Origin: Kangiella koreensis DSM 16069
GTDB lineage: Bacteria; Pseudomonadota; Gammaproteobacteria; Enterobacterales; Kangiellaceae
Assembly (NCBI RefSeq): GCF_000024085.1
Contig: NC_013166.1
Location: 1,736,001-1,800,000 of the forward strand
Length of the DNA stretch: 64,000 nucleotides
Direction of reading: 5' to 3'
Both the position numbers and the translations under genes were made by a program. Position 1 is the stretch's first letter, and the number at the start of each line of letters is the position of its first letter. The notes beneath the pieces are model-generated. The model was not told the origin of the DNA. It saw only the letters and a list, made by a program, of their open reading frames with translations, and ran no database searches. Positions 9,568 through 17,742 of this stretch are shown in pieces.

Positions 9568-10586
9568 AATGAATTCCTCAGAAATGGTGTTATACACTCT
9601 GCCAACTGCTCGGTTTCCAGCAAAAATCCGTCGTGGCCAAATGACGAGTGGATAGTTTTAATATGAGATTTTCCTGCACAAGAATCTGCACATTCTTTAA
9701 TTAAATGTGCCGGAACTAATCTATCGCTGTCGATAGCAACAAACAGCGCATGGGCGTGGATGTCTTTTGGATTAACTTTATGCAGGTCGATAGATTGAGA
9801 AAGTGAATGATATCTTTCGATATCAAATTGGTCGGCGAACTTTTCACCATGATGCTTTAAATAATCAACAAGCTCGAAGGTTAATGTTTGGTCGTTTATC
9901 ACTCTCAATGGATTGAATCTATTTTCTAACTCCTGCTCACTTCGATAGCTTATGAATCCAAGCTCTCTTGCAATAGATATAGCCGATTTAATTTCGCCAG
10001 TACGGATACCCAGGCTCAATATCTGTTGCTGAATTTGCCGTTGAGCTACCGATACTTGTGTGTTTCTGTGCGCTGCTGCGATGCAAATTAGTTTGTTAAG
10101 CTTGGTCGGATATAACGATGCAAATGCTAAAGCCACCATGCCACCGTAGGAACTTCCAGCAATCGCTTCAACTTTGCTTAAAGTTAACTTCTCCAACACC
10201 AGGCCTATCGCCTTGGCCTGATCAAAAGGAGAAATAAGGTTTGGGTTAGCAGAATCTTGGTTAACTATGTAATCAATTCCAATCACACAAAACTGGTCGA
10301 GATTGATAGCCTTTCCTTTACCAACCAAGTCTCCCCACCAATCATGGATATTGCGCGAAGATGAAATCCCACCTAAAACTACTATGGCTGGGTTTTGCAA
10401 GGAGCCATAACAGTTGTAATGCACTTCCAAGTCTTCAATAAGTCCCCCATGCAATAATGACAAACTTTCAATATGAACTGACCCCACATCAATAAAATCC
10501 ACACTATGCCTGGGTGTCCGACTGGACACTGACAACCAATGTTGTGAATTACTATCTGAAATCAGCCCTGCACTTTGTTGTGACAT
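9564..10586 (-). CDS. metX: MetX-type homoserine O-acyltransferase (alpha/beta hydrolase)
   Basis: First gene of the methionine operon (340 aa), expected to activate homoserine by O-acylation. It has the MetX layout: an early ...LEVHYNCYGSLQNPAIVVLGGISSS stretch, the nucleophile elbow AGSSYGGMVAL (the second Ser of GSSYGG is the nucleophile), a lid region, an acid motif in FVAIDSDRLVP and a C-terminal HSSFGHDGFL holding the catalytic His. The elbow differs from the more usual GGSLGGMQ of acetyltransferases, so acetyl versus succinyl specificity is open. The start codon has only a weak ribosome-binding site. MetJ boxes lie 46-61 nt upstream of it. Confidence 0.88.
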   Translation of the reverse strand: MSQQSAGLISDSNSQHWLSVSSRTPRHSVDFIDVGSVHIESLSLLHGGLIEDLEVHYNCYGSLQNPAIVVLGGISSSRNIHDWWGDLVGKGKAINLDQFCVIGIDYIVNQDSANPNLISPFDQAKAIGLVLEKLTLSKVEAIAGSSYGGMVALAFASLYPTKLNKLICIAAAHRNTQVSVAQRQIQQQILSLGIRTGEIKSAISIARELGFISYRSEQELENRFNPLRVINDQTLTFELVDYLKHHGEKFADQFDIERYHSLSQSIDLHKVNPKDIHAHALFVAIDSDRLVPAHLIKECADSCAGKSHIKTIHSSFGHDGFLLETEQLAECITPFLRNSL

Positions 10587-10631
10587 CTCGCGACCCGCTT
10601 ATAAAACATTTAAGATTACAATTATTGAAAA

Positions 10632-10647
10632 AGACGCTTAGCCGTCT
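10632..10647. promoter_or_regulatory. MetJ operator, two adjacent met boxes (metX side)
   Basis: Two abutting 8-mers, AGACGCTT and AGCCGTCT, match the E. coli MetJ box consensus AGACGTCT at 6/8 and 7/8. Flanking 8-mers are weaker. They lie just downstream of the metX -10 box, covering the expected start of transcription, where MetJ-SAM would block initiation. Confidence 0.75.
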
Positions 10648-10655
10648 ATATGGCC

Positions 10656-10685
10656 AATATATTCTTTTATAAGTTTATAAGTCAA
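10656..10685 (-). promoter_or_regulatory. Putative sigma-70 promoter of metXBLF
   Basis: Read on the minus strand: -35 TTGACT (10680-10685), 18-nt spacer, -10 TATATT (10656-10661). It lies about 70 nt upstream of the metX start, immediately before the first pair of met boxes. The -35 edge also touches the second box pair. Confidence 0.6.
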
Positions 10686-10700
10686 GATGTTTAGAGGGCT
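10685..10700. promoter_or_regulatory. MetJ operator, two adjacent met boxes (metJ side)
   Basis: AGATGTTT followed directly by AGAGGGCT, each 6/8 to the AGACGTCT consensus and in the head-to-tail spacing MetJ dimers need. The pair overlaps the -35 region implied by the TATAAT box at 10711-10716, so it would serve metJ autoregulation. Confidence 0.6.
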
Positions 10701-10710
10701 GAAAAGGATG

Positions 10711-10716
10711 TATAAT
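10711..10716 (+). promoter_or_regulatory. -10 box (TATAAT) of metJ
   Basis: A perfect TATAAT 29 nt before the metJ start. The -35 position (about 10688-10693) is poor and is covered by the met boxes. A short leader with GAGG precedes the ATG. Confidence 0.55.
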
Positions 10717-10745
10717 AACCACATCGAATAAGACACGAGGTTAAT

Positions 10746-11042
10746 ATGGCTAAAGATTGGGATGGAAACTTTATCAATCCATACGTTGAACACGGTGAGA
10801 AAAAAGACAAAGTAAAGAAAATTACAGTATCAATACCTTTTTCGGTACTGAAAATATTGACCGACGAAAGAACTCGTCGCCAAGTTAATAATTTGCGCCA
10901 TGCCACTAATAGCGAATTATTATGTGAAGCATTTTTGCACGCTTACACAGGACAGCCCTTGCCAACAGATGATGATTTACGAAAAGATCGAGATGATTAT
11001 GTGCTGGATATGGAAACTAAAGGTGAGAAAATAAAGAAGTAG
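10746..11042 (+). CDS. metJ: MetJ methionine repressor
   Basis: Ribbon-helix-helix repressor that uses S-adenosylmethionine as corepressor. The DNA-binding strand KKITVSIP and the helix block [29 protein letters not shown] are nearly identical to the E. coli protein. At 98 aa it is slightly shorter than the 104-105 aa of enterics because the C-terminal tail is reduced. It is transcribed divergently from metXBLF. Both promoters carry box pairs, so it likely controls the operon and itself. Confidence 0.97.
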   Translation: MAKDWDGNFINPYVEHGEKKDKVKKITVSIPFSVLKILTDERTRRQVNNLRHATNSELLCEAFLHAYTGQPLPTDDDLRKDRDDYVLDMETKGEKIKK

Positions 11043-11062
11043 TCATATTTGGATTTAAAATA

Positions 11063-11092
11063 AAGAAGCAGGAATCCCCTGCTTCTTTTTTT
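11063..11092 (+). terminator. Rho-independent terminator of metJ
   Basis: A 10-bp stem AAGAAGCAGG / CCTGCTTCTT with a 5-nt loop, ending in a run of seven T. On the other strand the A-rich left flank also gives some U-rich tail, so it may serve convergent cysK too. Confidence 0.88.
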
Positions 11093-11105
11093 ATGTCGAG
11101 GAATA

Positions 11106-12053
11106 CTAACTTAATAGCTCGTCATCACTCCCTTCATTAATGCCCTCAAACAGGAAAGTGCTCATGTAGCGCTCTCCAGTGTCTGGTAGCATTGCTAAAA
11201 TAGATGCGCCCTCTTCAGCTTCTTTCGCAACCTGCAAAGCTGCGGCAAAAGTTGCTCCTGCTGAAATACCACAGAAGATGCCTTCTTTTTGTGCAAGCGC
11301 TAATGATGTATCACGCGCCAGCTCATCGCTAATAGGAATCACTTGATCATAGATCTCCTGATTCATAACATCCGCAATAAAGTCGGGGGTCCATCCTTGA
11401 ATTTTATGGGGCTGCCATTCTTTACCAGCAAGCAACGAAGCGCCCGCCGGTTCGGTTGCAATAATCTTTGTTTCTGGGCGCGCTACTTTTAGCACTTCTC
11501 CAACTCCTGTAATAGTGCCACCAGTGCCATACCCGCTGACGAAATAATCTAATCGTTTTCCCGCAAAGTCCTGCAGAATTTCAGGAGCAGTCGTATTGCG
11601 GTGATACGCTGGATTGGCTTCGTTCTCAAATTGACGAGCTAGGAACCATCCTTTTTTTTCTGATAGCTCCTTAGCAACCCTAACCATGCCAGTGCCACGC
11701 TCAGCTGCGGGAGTAAGAATGACCTTAGCCCCAAGAGCTCGCATAATCTTTCTACGCTCGATAGAAAAGGTTTCAGTCATAACCGCCACAAAGGGATACC
11801 CTTTTGCTGCACATACCATAGCCAGGGCAATGCCTGTATTCCCCGATGTGGCCTCTACTACTGTTTGACCAGGCTTAAGTAATCCACGTTGCTCCGCATC
11901 ATTGATAATAGCGTAAGCGAGACGATCCTTTACTGAAGATAGCGGATTAAAATATTCCGCTTTAACAAACATTGACACATGGCTAGGTGCCAATCGGTTT
12001 ATTCTGATAACCGGTGTATTGCCGATAGTGCCCAAAATGGAATCATGAATCAT
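11106..12053 (-). CDS. cysK: Cysteine synthase A (O-acetylserine sulfhydrylase)
   Basis: PLP enzyme (315 aa) making cysteine from O-acetylserine and sulfide. The Schiff-base lysine is K42 in NPLSSVKDRLA. The phosphate-binding/substrate loop is SGNTGIALA, the MetSIERR-type TFSIERRKIMRALGA follows, and GYGTGGTITGVG binds the cofactor phosphate. The NPLSSVKDR and TSGNTGIALAM forms resemble CysK more than CysM. It is transcribed away from cysB with a 284-bp gap, the classic position for a CysB-controlled promoter. Confidence 0.93.
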   Translation of the reverse strand: MIHDSILGTIGNTPVIRINRLAPSHVSMFVKAEYFNPLSSVKDRLAYAIINDAEQRGLLKPGQTVVEATSGNTGIALAMVCAAKGYPFVAVMTETFSIERRKIMRALGAKVILTPAAERGTGMVRVAKELSEKKGWFLARQFENEANPAYHRNTTAPEILQDFAGKRLDYFVSGYGTGGTITGVGEVLKVARPETKIIATEPAGASLLAGKEWQPHKIQGWTPDFIADVMNQEIYDQVIPISDELARDTSLALAQKEGIFCGISAGATFAAALQVAKEAEEGASILAMLPDTGERYMSTFLFEGINEGSDDELLS

Positions 12054-12323
12054 TAATAGAACCTCTATTTTGTAGCTTGACGCTATTTATCTCATAAAAT
12101 ACCGTGAGTTAAGCAATGGTATTCATAAACAGCTTTAAAGCTTAATAAACAAAAACAATGGCAAATTTATGCACAATAAGGCTCAGAAGCTAATTATTTA
12201 GCATTATGCTCTAATAACCTTTAGTTATAAAGAAGCGAAAAACATTTGCACAATATATCTCAAGGATATATAAGATATTGCCTTAAAGCATAAGACATGT
12301 TACGCTCTTCGGCCATTTAACCA

Positions 12324-12337
12324 TTTAGACGTCTAAA
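12324..12337. promoter_or_regulatory. 14-bp perfect palindrome with an exact met-box core, abutting the cysB start
   Basis: TTTAGACGTCTAAA directly precedes the cysB ATG, in the place of a Shine-Dalgarno sequence. Its core AGACGTCT equals the MetJ consensus. MetJ normally needs at least two adjacent boxes and the flanks are not box-like, so function is uncertain. Confidence 0.35.
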
Positions 12338-13345
12338 ATGAAACTGCAACAGCTAAAATATTTGATCGCTATTGCTGATAACAACCTCAGCATTACCAAT
12401 GCCGCTCAAAAAATATTTACATCCCAACCCGGGATCAGCAAACAGCTAAGACTGCTAGAAGATGAATTACAAACTAAAATCTTCGAGCGCAACGGCAAGC
12501 AGCTGGTGGGAATAACACAAGTTGGTAATGAAATACTTGGCCGTGCGCGCAAGGTCATGCAGGAAATCAGTAACATTAAACGACTCTCCAGTGAATTAAG
12601 CCAAGACGACTCCGGCTGCTTTTCAATCGGCACGACACAAACGCAGGCTCAATATGTCCTGCCGAGAACTTTTGCCGCATTCCACAAAGAATATCCCAAT
12701 CTCAAAATTGACTTGCAACAAGGTACAACCGAGCAGGTCATTGAACAGCTGCGTAAGCAGGAGATTGATTTTGTAATCGCCTCTGGCACTGCTGGTCTTG
12801 GCCCTGACATCGTTCAAATCCCTTGCTACCAATGGGATAGATCGATTCTGTTTCCCCAAGACCATGAACTAGGGGACTTAAGAAAAATTACCTTAGAAGA
12901 TGTGGTTAAATACCCACTGGTGACTTATAACTTGAGTGATAAAAACTCATCAAGTTTGATGCGCGCCTGTAAAAAAGAGAAACTGGAACCGAATATCGTC
13001 TTTACTGCCCGCGATGCGGACATCATTAAGACCTACGTTAGGAAGGGTTTTGGGGTCGGTATCATTGCTAATATGGCTTATGATCCGCAAGCAGACAAAG
13101 ACCTAATCAGCTACCCTACTTCTGATATGTTGCCACAATGCACAACCTGGCTAGCATTTCATAAAAATCTATTTTTAAAGCAGTACATGAAAGATTTTAT
13201 TGCAATGTTTGCGCCTCACATCTCACAGCAAGAGCTTATTCGCTATTTATACAGCGAGCATACATCTTCTAAAGAGTTGTTAAGCCGTTTTGAAACAAAA
13301 AGCCATAACCCTGCAAATCTTCAAGCAAGAGCAGCTACTGCATAA
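12338..13345 (+). CDS. cysB: CysB LysR-type regulator of sulfur assimilation
   Basis: LysR family activator (335 aa; E. coli CysB 324). An N-terminal winged helix-turn-helix (KLQQLKYLIAIADNNLSITNAAQKIFTSQPGISKQLRLLE) is followed by the effector domain with TTQTQAQYVLP, the sulfate/acetylserine-pocket signature of CysB, and YPLVTYN. It would respond to N-acetylserine or O-acetylserine and activate sulfur genes, including the divergent cysK. No clear ribosome-binding site is present; the palindrome TTTAGACGTCTAAA occupies that position. Confidence 0.94.
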   Translation: MKLQQLKYLIAIADNNLSITNAAQKIFTSQPGISKQLRLLEDELQTKIFERNGKQLVGITQVGNEILGRARKVMQEISNIKRLSSELSQDDSGCFSIGTTQTQAQYVLPRTFAAFHKEYPNLKIDLQQGTTEQVIEQLRKQEIDFVIASGTAGLGPDIVQIPCYQWDRSILFPQDHELGDLRKITLEDVVKYPLVTYNLSDKNSSSLMRACKKEKLEPNIVFTARDADIIKTYVRKGFGVGIIANMAYDPQADKDLISYPTSDMLPQCTTWLAFHKNLFLKQYMKDFIAMFAPHISQQELIRYLYSEHTSSKELLSRFETKSHNPANLQARAATA

Positions 13346-13377
13346 CACTGCACCGATATTAGGTGCAGTGTTACCTT
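13344..13377 (+). terminator. Rho-independent terminator of cysB
   Basis: An 11-bp perfect stem AACACTGCACC / GGTGCAGTGTT with a 7-nt loop, starting inside the cysB stop codon and followed by CCTTTTCT. Confidence 0.85.
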
Positions 13378-13401
13378 TTCTAAGACTATCGTTTGATCAA
13401 T

Positions 13402-14325
13402 TTATTCAGTAGCAGGCTTCACAAACTTGAGAGTCATGCGATCACTCTCACCAATTTCCAAATAAGTATCTCGATTTTCATCACCCAGTCTTAAGCTAGG
13501 CGGCAAAGTCCACACACCTTTAGGATGATTGGTCGTATCTTTAGGATTCGCATTAATCTGTGAACGCTCCAGAAGCTTGAATCCAGCCTCTTCCGCAAGA
13601 TCAATCACAAATTTTTCATGCATATAGCCAGAGCTCGCCTGCTCGTCTTGCTTTAAACCAGTTGCTAAACGATGCTCAACAACACCAAGGTAACCGCCAG
13701 GTTTAACGGCATCATACATTAAGCTAAAAGCGTTAAGAGCGTCATCACGACCACCACGCATCCAGTTGTGAACATTACGGAACGTGACAACGACATCAGC
13801 ACTGTTAGCGGGTGCAATTGGCGTACTTGAAGTAGCATCAAAAACGGTTAACTCAACATTTGAATACAAATCTGGATTAGCTTCTAACTTCTCCTGGAAA
13901 TTCTTTAAACCGTTACGATAGTACTCCACTTCAGAGTTCGGATCGAAATGAGCAGCATACAACTTACCTTCAGCACCCAGCCAAGGCGCAAGAATCTCTG
14001 TGTACCATCCGCCACCTGGCGAAACTTCAACTATCGTCATTCCTGGTTTGATACCAAAAAACTTAAGTGTTTCAGCAGGATGACGATATTGGTTACGAGC
14101 TTTATTTGCATCGCTTCTATGTTCACCCTCAATAATTCCCAGCAAGCTGCTTCCAGTTGTAGTCTTCTTCTCAACTTTGACTTCTTGCTCGGTCTTAGTA
14201 GTTTCTACAGCAACTAACTGGTTAGCTTCTTGCTCAGACTCGGCCTGTTCTTTTTGATCACTGCAGGCAGTAATGCCTAAGGTGACAAGAACCGCTAAGC
14301 TTAACGTTGTTATTTTGGTTTTCAT
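13402..14325 (-). CDS. Lipoprotein with class I SAM-methyltransferase fold
   Basis: Protein of 307 aa whose function I do not recognise beyond its fold. An N-terminal signal ends in a lipobox (GITAC, Cys at about 21), then an acidic/polar linker runs to about residue 60. The remaining part has a Rossmann methyltransferase pattern: MTIVEVSPGGGWYTEILAPWLG for the SAM loop (motif I), AAHFDP, then DVVVTFRNVHNWM and VKPGGYLGVVEHR. Similar secreted predicted methyltransferases occur in marine gammaproteobacteria. A strong AAAGGGGA precedes the ATG and nadA ends only 19 nt upstream, so the two are probably cotranscribed. The location is odd for a SAM-dependent enzyme, since SAM is not known to be available in the periplasm. 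Confidence 0.75.
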   Translation of the reverse strand: MKTKITTLSLAVLVTLGITACSDQKEQAESEQEANQLVAVETTKTEQEVKVEKKTTTGSSLLGIIEGEHRSDANKARNQYRHPAETLKFFGIKPGMTIVEVSPGGGWYTEILAPWLGAEGKLYAAHFDPNSEVEYYRNGLKNFQEKLEANPDLYSNVELTVFDATSSTPIAPANSADVVVTFRNVHNWMRGGRDDALNAFSLMYDAVKPGGYLGVVEHRLATGLKQDEQASSGYMHEKFVIDLAEEAGFKLLERSQINANPKDTTNHPKGVWTLPPSLRLGDENRDTYLEIGESDRMTLKFVKPATE

Positions 14326-14344
14326 AATTCCCCTTTGGTCTCAG

Positions 14345-15406
14345 TTAAATATTACTTTTGACGTTTACTTGTATATCGTTAGCAAAATTTACCATTTTCT
14401 GTAAAGGGATCAATGCTTTTTCAGCTAAATCGTGATCAACGAAGATTTCATTATCATCACGTTCAAAGACTTGCGACAAGAGTTGTAAGACATTCATCTT
14501 CATCCAGGGGCAATGTGCACAACTTCGGCAGGTTGCTCCCTCCCCCGCTGTCGGTGCAATAATCAGTTCTTTTTCAGGCGCTGCCTGCTGCATTTTATAG
14601 AAAATGCCTTTATCGGTTGCAACGATAACTTGTTTGTTCGGTAGCTCTTTAGCTGCTTTAATCAGTTGTGAGGTTGAGCCCACAAAATCAGCCAGGTCGA
14701 CAATATTCTGGGGCGATTCAGGATGCACCAATACCGCAGCTTCTGGGTATAAAGCCATACACTGCTCAAGGGCATTAAATTTAAACTCGTCGTGAACGAT
14801 ACAGGCACCTTGCCATAACAACATATCGGCACCCGTTTTCTGCTGAATATAGCGCCCCAGGTGCTTATCAGGTCCCCAGATAATCTTTTTACCCTGTTCG
14901 GCTAAATACTCAAGCACATCCACCGCAATACTAGACGTCACAACCCAATCGGCACGCGCTTTTACAGCGGCTGATGTATTAGCATACACAACCACTTCTC
15001 GGTCAGGATGCTGGTCGCAAAATTCGCTGAATGGCTCTATAGGACACCCCAGATCCAGAGAGCATGTCGCCTCCAGTGTAGGCATCAAAACACGCTTTTC
15101 AGGGCTTAGGATTTTGGCCGTTTCTCCCATAAACTTAACCCCTGCAATAATCAAGGTTTCAGCTGGGTGACGTGCTCCAAATTTTGCCATTTCTAACGAA
15201 TCACCAACAAACCCACCCGTTTCTTCTGCCAGAGACTGAATCTCGGGATCGGTGTAATAGTGAGCAATTAAAACAGCATTGTGTCTTTTCAGCAGCTCAA
15301 CTATGAGTGAACGGTGATGATTTTTCTCATCAGCAGACAACTCGACAGGTGGCTTTGGAAATGGGACATCAATTTCAATGGGCGCTACAATAGAATTCAT
15401 CGCCAT
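14345..15406 (-). CDS. nadA: Quinolinate synthase A
   Basis: Iron-sulfur enzyme (353 aa) condensing iminoaspartate with dihydroxyacetone phosphate to quinolinate in NAD biosynthesis. It shows the NadA repeats [29 protein letters not shown], the Cys in LDLGCP (about 121), the Cys in [11 protein letters not shown] (about 202) and [16 protein letters not shown] (about 293-299). These are the three regions that ligate the 4Fe-4S cluster. The start codon has a poor ribosome-binding site, and a second ATG lies two codons on. No nadB is in view. Confidence 0.95.
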   Translation of the reverse strand: MAMNSIVAPIEIDVPFPKPPVELSADEKNHHRSLIVELLKRHNAVLIAHYYTDPEIQSLAEETGGFVGDSLEMAKFGARHPAETLIIAGVKFMGETAKILSPEKRVLMPTLEATCSLDLGCPIEPFSEFCDQHPDREVVVYANTSAAVKARADWVVTSSIAVDVLEYLAEQGKKIIWGPDKHLGRYIQQKTGADMLLWQGACIVHDEFKFNALEQCMALYPEAAVLVHPESPQNIVDLADFVGSTSQLIKAAKELPNKQVIVATDKGIFYKMQQAAPEKELIIAPTAGEGATCRSCAHCPWMKMNVLQLLSQVFERDDNEIFVDHDLAEKALIPLQKMVNFANDIQVNVKSNI

Positions 15407-15548
15407 ATTGGGTGTTGCAGAATGGTCTGAGCATTATATAACAGTTAACCCCTAACTGATAAATCTTTTATAGCTATTTGGTTTTGCATTAAATTTAGCT
15501 ATTGGTACAATCAACTCAACCTTATTTGCTCTCCTGTCCAAGGAATCT

Positions 15549-17702
15549 ATGCGCTTTCACCGTCAAGGGTACCGAACATACCATTCAACATCTAAAAATG
15601 TTACCCAAAGGTTTATCGGTAACAGCCTAATATTAATGGTTTTGATGCTGTCATTAAGTTCTTGCTCAGATGACCCGGAACCCAAGCAAGCGCCTGTAAC
15701 TAAAGTATCTTTGCCACAAAACCCGACTCAGGACTACGACTACCAATTAAATGGTGTTCAGATTCAGGACAATTACATGTGGCTGAATCAGAAAACACCC
15801 CAGCGCACAGAATGGATGGAGCAACAGACCGAACTAGTCAGCAAATATTTTTCCACATTAGAAAGTGATTTAAATGATGACCCAAAACCACAAGATATCT
15901 TCAATCACCTTTATCCACAGCAATATGTAAACAAATACTTTTATATTAAAGAAAGCACCCTAAAACCAAGTGTCATTGCGGTTTACGATAGTATAAAAGA
16001 AATTGAAATAGAATTAGGAGAGCTGCCGGATAATCAAAAGGTTGTCGCAACGTCACTCTCCCCAGAAGGACGTTTTTTTGCCATCCAGAGCCAAAACCGG
16101 CAAGAGCTTTATCGCTGGTTTATTTTTGATTTGGCGCAAAGAAGGTTTCTCTCTTATCGCCTGCCAGCAACCGAGATTCAAACCAAATTCAACTGGCTTG
16201 ATGGGTTCAATCGATTTATTTACCAAGCTGATCAGCAAGTCCACTATCTAAACTTGGGCCAAGGCCCTGACTTTAGCCAGATATTATTTGATTTAAACGA
16301 TCACATGGATGATGTAGAGCAATGGCAGATTGATGCTAAACTTACTGATGATAATCGTTTTCTGTTAGTTACTGCAAAGCATCTGATCGATACATCAGAC
16401 CAAATCTGGGTCTTGCCAATTACTGAATCAGGTGAAATTCAATCAGCCATAAGCATGGCAAGAAACACCCGCGCAAGTCTTAAATTCGTGGGTAATATCA
16501 ATGAGACATTTTATTTCCATACGAACCTGGTCGCTCCACGCTGGAGAATAATATCGATCAACTTAAATCAACCTTCGCGCCGCGATTGGAAAGAAGTCGT
16601 TTCACAACAAAATGAACTACTCATATCAGCTCAGCTTATCGATAACCAATGGTTATTACATTATCTTGATAATACCCAGCAAAAAGTCTATTTGTCTAAA
16701 CTCAATGGCAGTGCGAAACAAGAGATCGAAGTTACTTCCAATAGTGATCTGATCATTCAGCGTCCCAAAGCAATGATTAATCGGCAACTAAGCACTCTCG
16801 CTACCATCAATAGTTTCCAGCATCCGGCAAGAATTTTTACAATTGATACTAAAGCGAGACAACTGTCTAACAGCCTTTTGCCACTTGAGGAAACTTCAGA
16901 CCTGGTATCCGAAACAGTATTCTATCGCTCATCTGATGGCAGTCGAATCCCTTTAACATTGACATATCACGAGGACATTTCTAAAGATGGTGACAATCCA
17001 ACTTTATTGATCACTAACCAGGGATTTGGCCATATTCAACTGCCCTACTACTCTCCTGTTTTTACTGACTGGATATCTAAAGGAGGCGTTATTGCTATTG
17101 CTCATATTCGAGGTGGTGGTATCTATGGTGAAAGTTGGCGCCAATCCGTAAGTGGGCAAAAGCATGCAAGAGCAGTTGAGGATATTGTGGCCGCAGTAGA
17201 CTGGCTTGCCAATAATGATTTCTCAAAAAGGCAATACATTGCAGCTTATGGTGAAGGATTTGCTGGGAGCTTGTTGATGGAGGCTGCTATTCACGCCCCC
17301 CAAAACTTCCGAGCATTGGTATTAAAAAATATAGAAGCTAATTACCTGAAGTACCTGGAAGAAAAGAGTCCATACTGGATGAAAGAGTTCATGCTCAATA
17401 GTGATCAGGCATCAACGGAGTGGTTTCTTGCCGTCAGTCCTTATCACAGGCTTACTAACAAGAGCTATCCCGCTGCACTGATCATAGATGATGGTAATGA
17501 AAGCGCTGTCAGTAACTTTAAAACATTAGCAAAGTGGCAGAATCTTCAGCTCTCGCCGCATCCGATTTTATTGCTGAATAGAGATATTGCTTCAGAGCTG
17601 AGTGATGAACAGGACTTTGAACTCATTACTCAAGAAGCAATAAACTACTTCCTGAGCAATGAGTTACGAGCCAGCAAATCGGAACAACAAACTCAACCTT
17701 AG
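15549..17702 (+). CDS. Prolyl oligopeptidase-like (S9A) lipoprotein lacking the catalytic triad
   Basis: Protein of 717 aa with the full S9A layout. An N-terminal segment (about 18-42) ends in lipobox LSSC. It is followed by the entry motif DNYMWLN...EWMEQQTELV, a beta-propeller (about 120-440) and a C-terminal hydrolase domain with GFGHIQLPYYSPVF and AHIRGGGIYGESWR. The expected nucleophile elbow GGSxGG reads YGEGFAGS, placing Phe571 where the Ser should be. The acid position in the GLHD-like loop is Glu651 (DDGNESAV), and the C-terminal GxGHGG His motif is absent. Such a pattern fits a pseudo-peptidase, perhaps a binding or scaffold protein on the outer membrane. The start is supported by AAGGA 6 nt upstream. 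Confidence 0.82.
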   Translation: MRFHRQGYRTYHSTSKNVTQRFIGNSLILMVLMLSLSSCSDDPEPKQAPVTKVSLPQNPTQDYDYQLNGVQIQDNYMWLNQKTPQRTEWMEQQTELVSKYFSTLESDLNDDPKPQDIFNHLYPQQYVNKYFYIKESTLKPSVIAVYDSIKEIEIELGELPDNQKVVATSLSPEGRFFAIQSQNRQELYRWFIFDLAQRRFLSYRLPATEIQTKFNWLDGFNRFIYQADQQVHYLNLGQGPDFSQILFDLNDHMDDVEQWQIDAKLTDDNRFLLVTAKHLIDTSDQIWVLPITESGEIQSAISMARNTRASLKFVGNINETFYFHTNLVAPRWRIISINLNQPSRRDWKEVVSQQNELLISAQLIDNQWLLHYLDNTQQKVYLSKLNGSAKQEIEVTSNSDLIIQRPKAMINRQLSTLATINSFQHPARIFTIDTKARQLSNSLLPLEETSDLVSETVFYRSSDGSRIPLTLTYHEDISKDGDNPTLLITNQGFGHIQLPYYSPVFTDWISKGGVIAIAHIRGGGIYGESWRQSVSGQKHARAVEDIVAAVDWLANNDFSKRQYIAAYGEGFAGSLLMEAAIHAPQNFRALVLKNIEANYLKYLEEKSPYWMKEFMLNSDQASTEWFLAVSPYHRLTNKSYPAALIIDDGNESAVSNFKTLAKWQNLQLSPHPILLLNRDIASELSDEQDFELITQEAINYFLSNELRASKSEQQTQP

Positions 17703-17742
17703 AGCATGCCGTTCCTTGAAGCTAGCTCTTAAGTTTTGCTAG

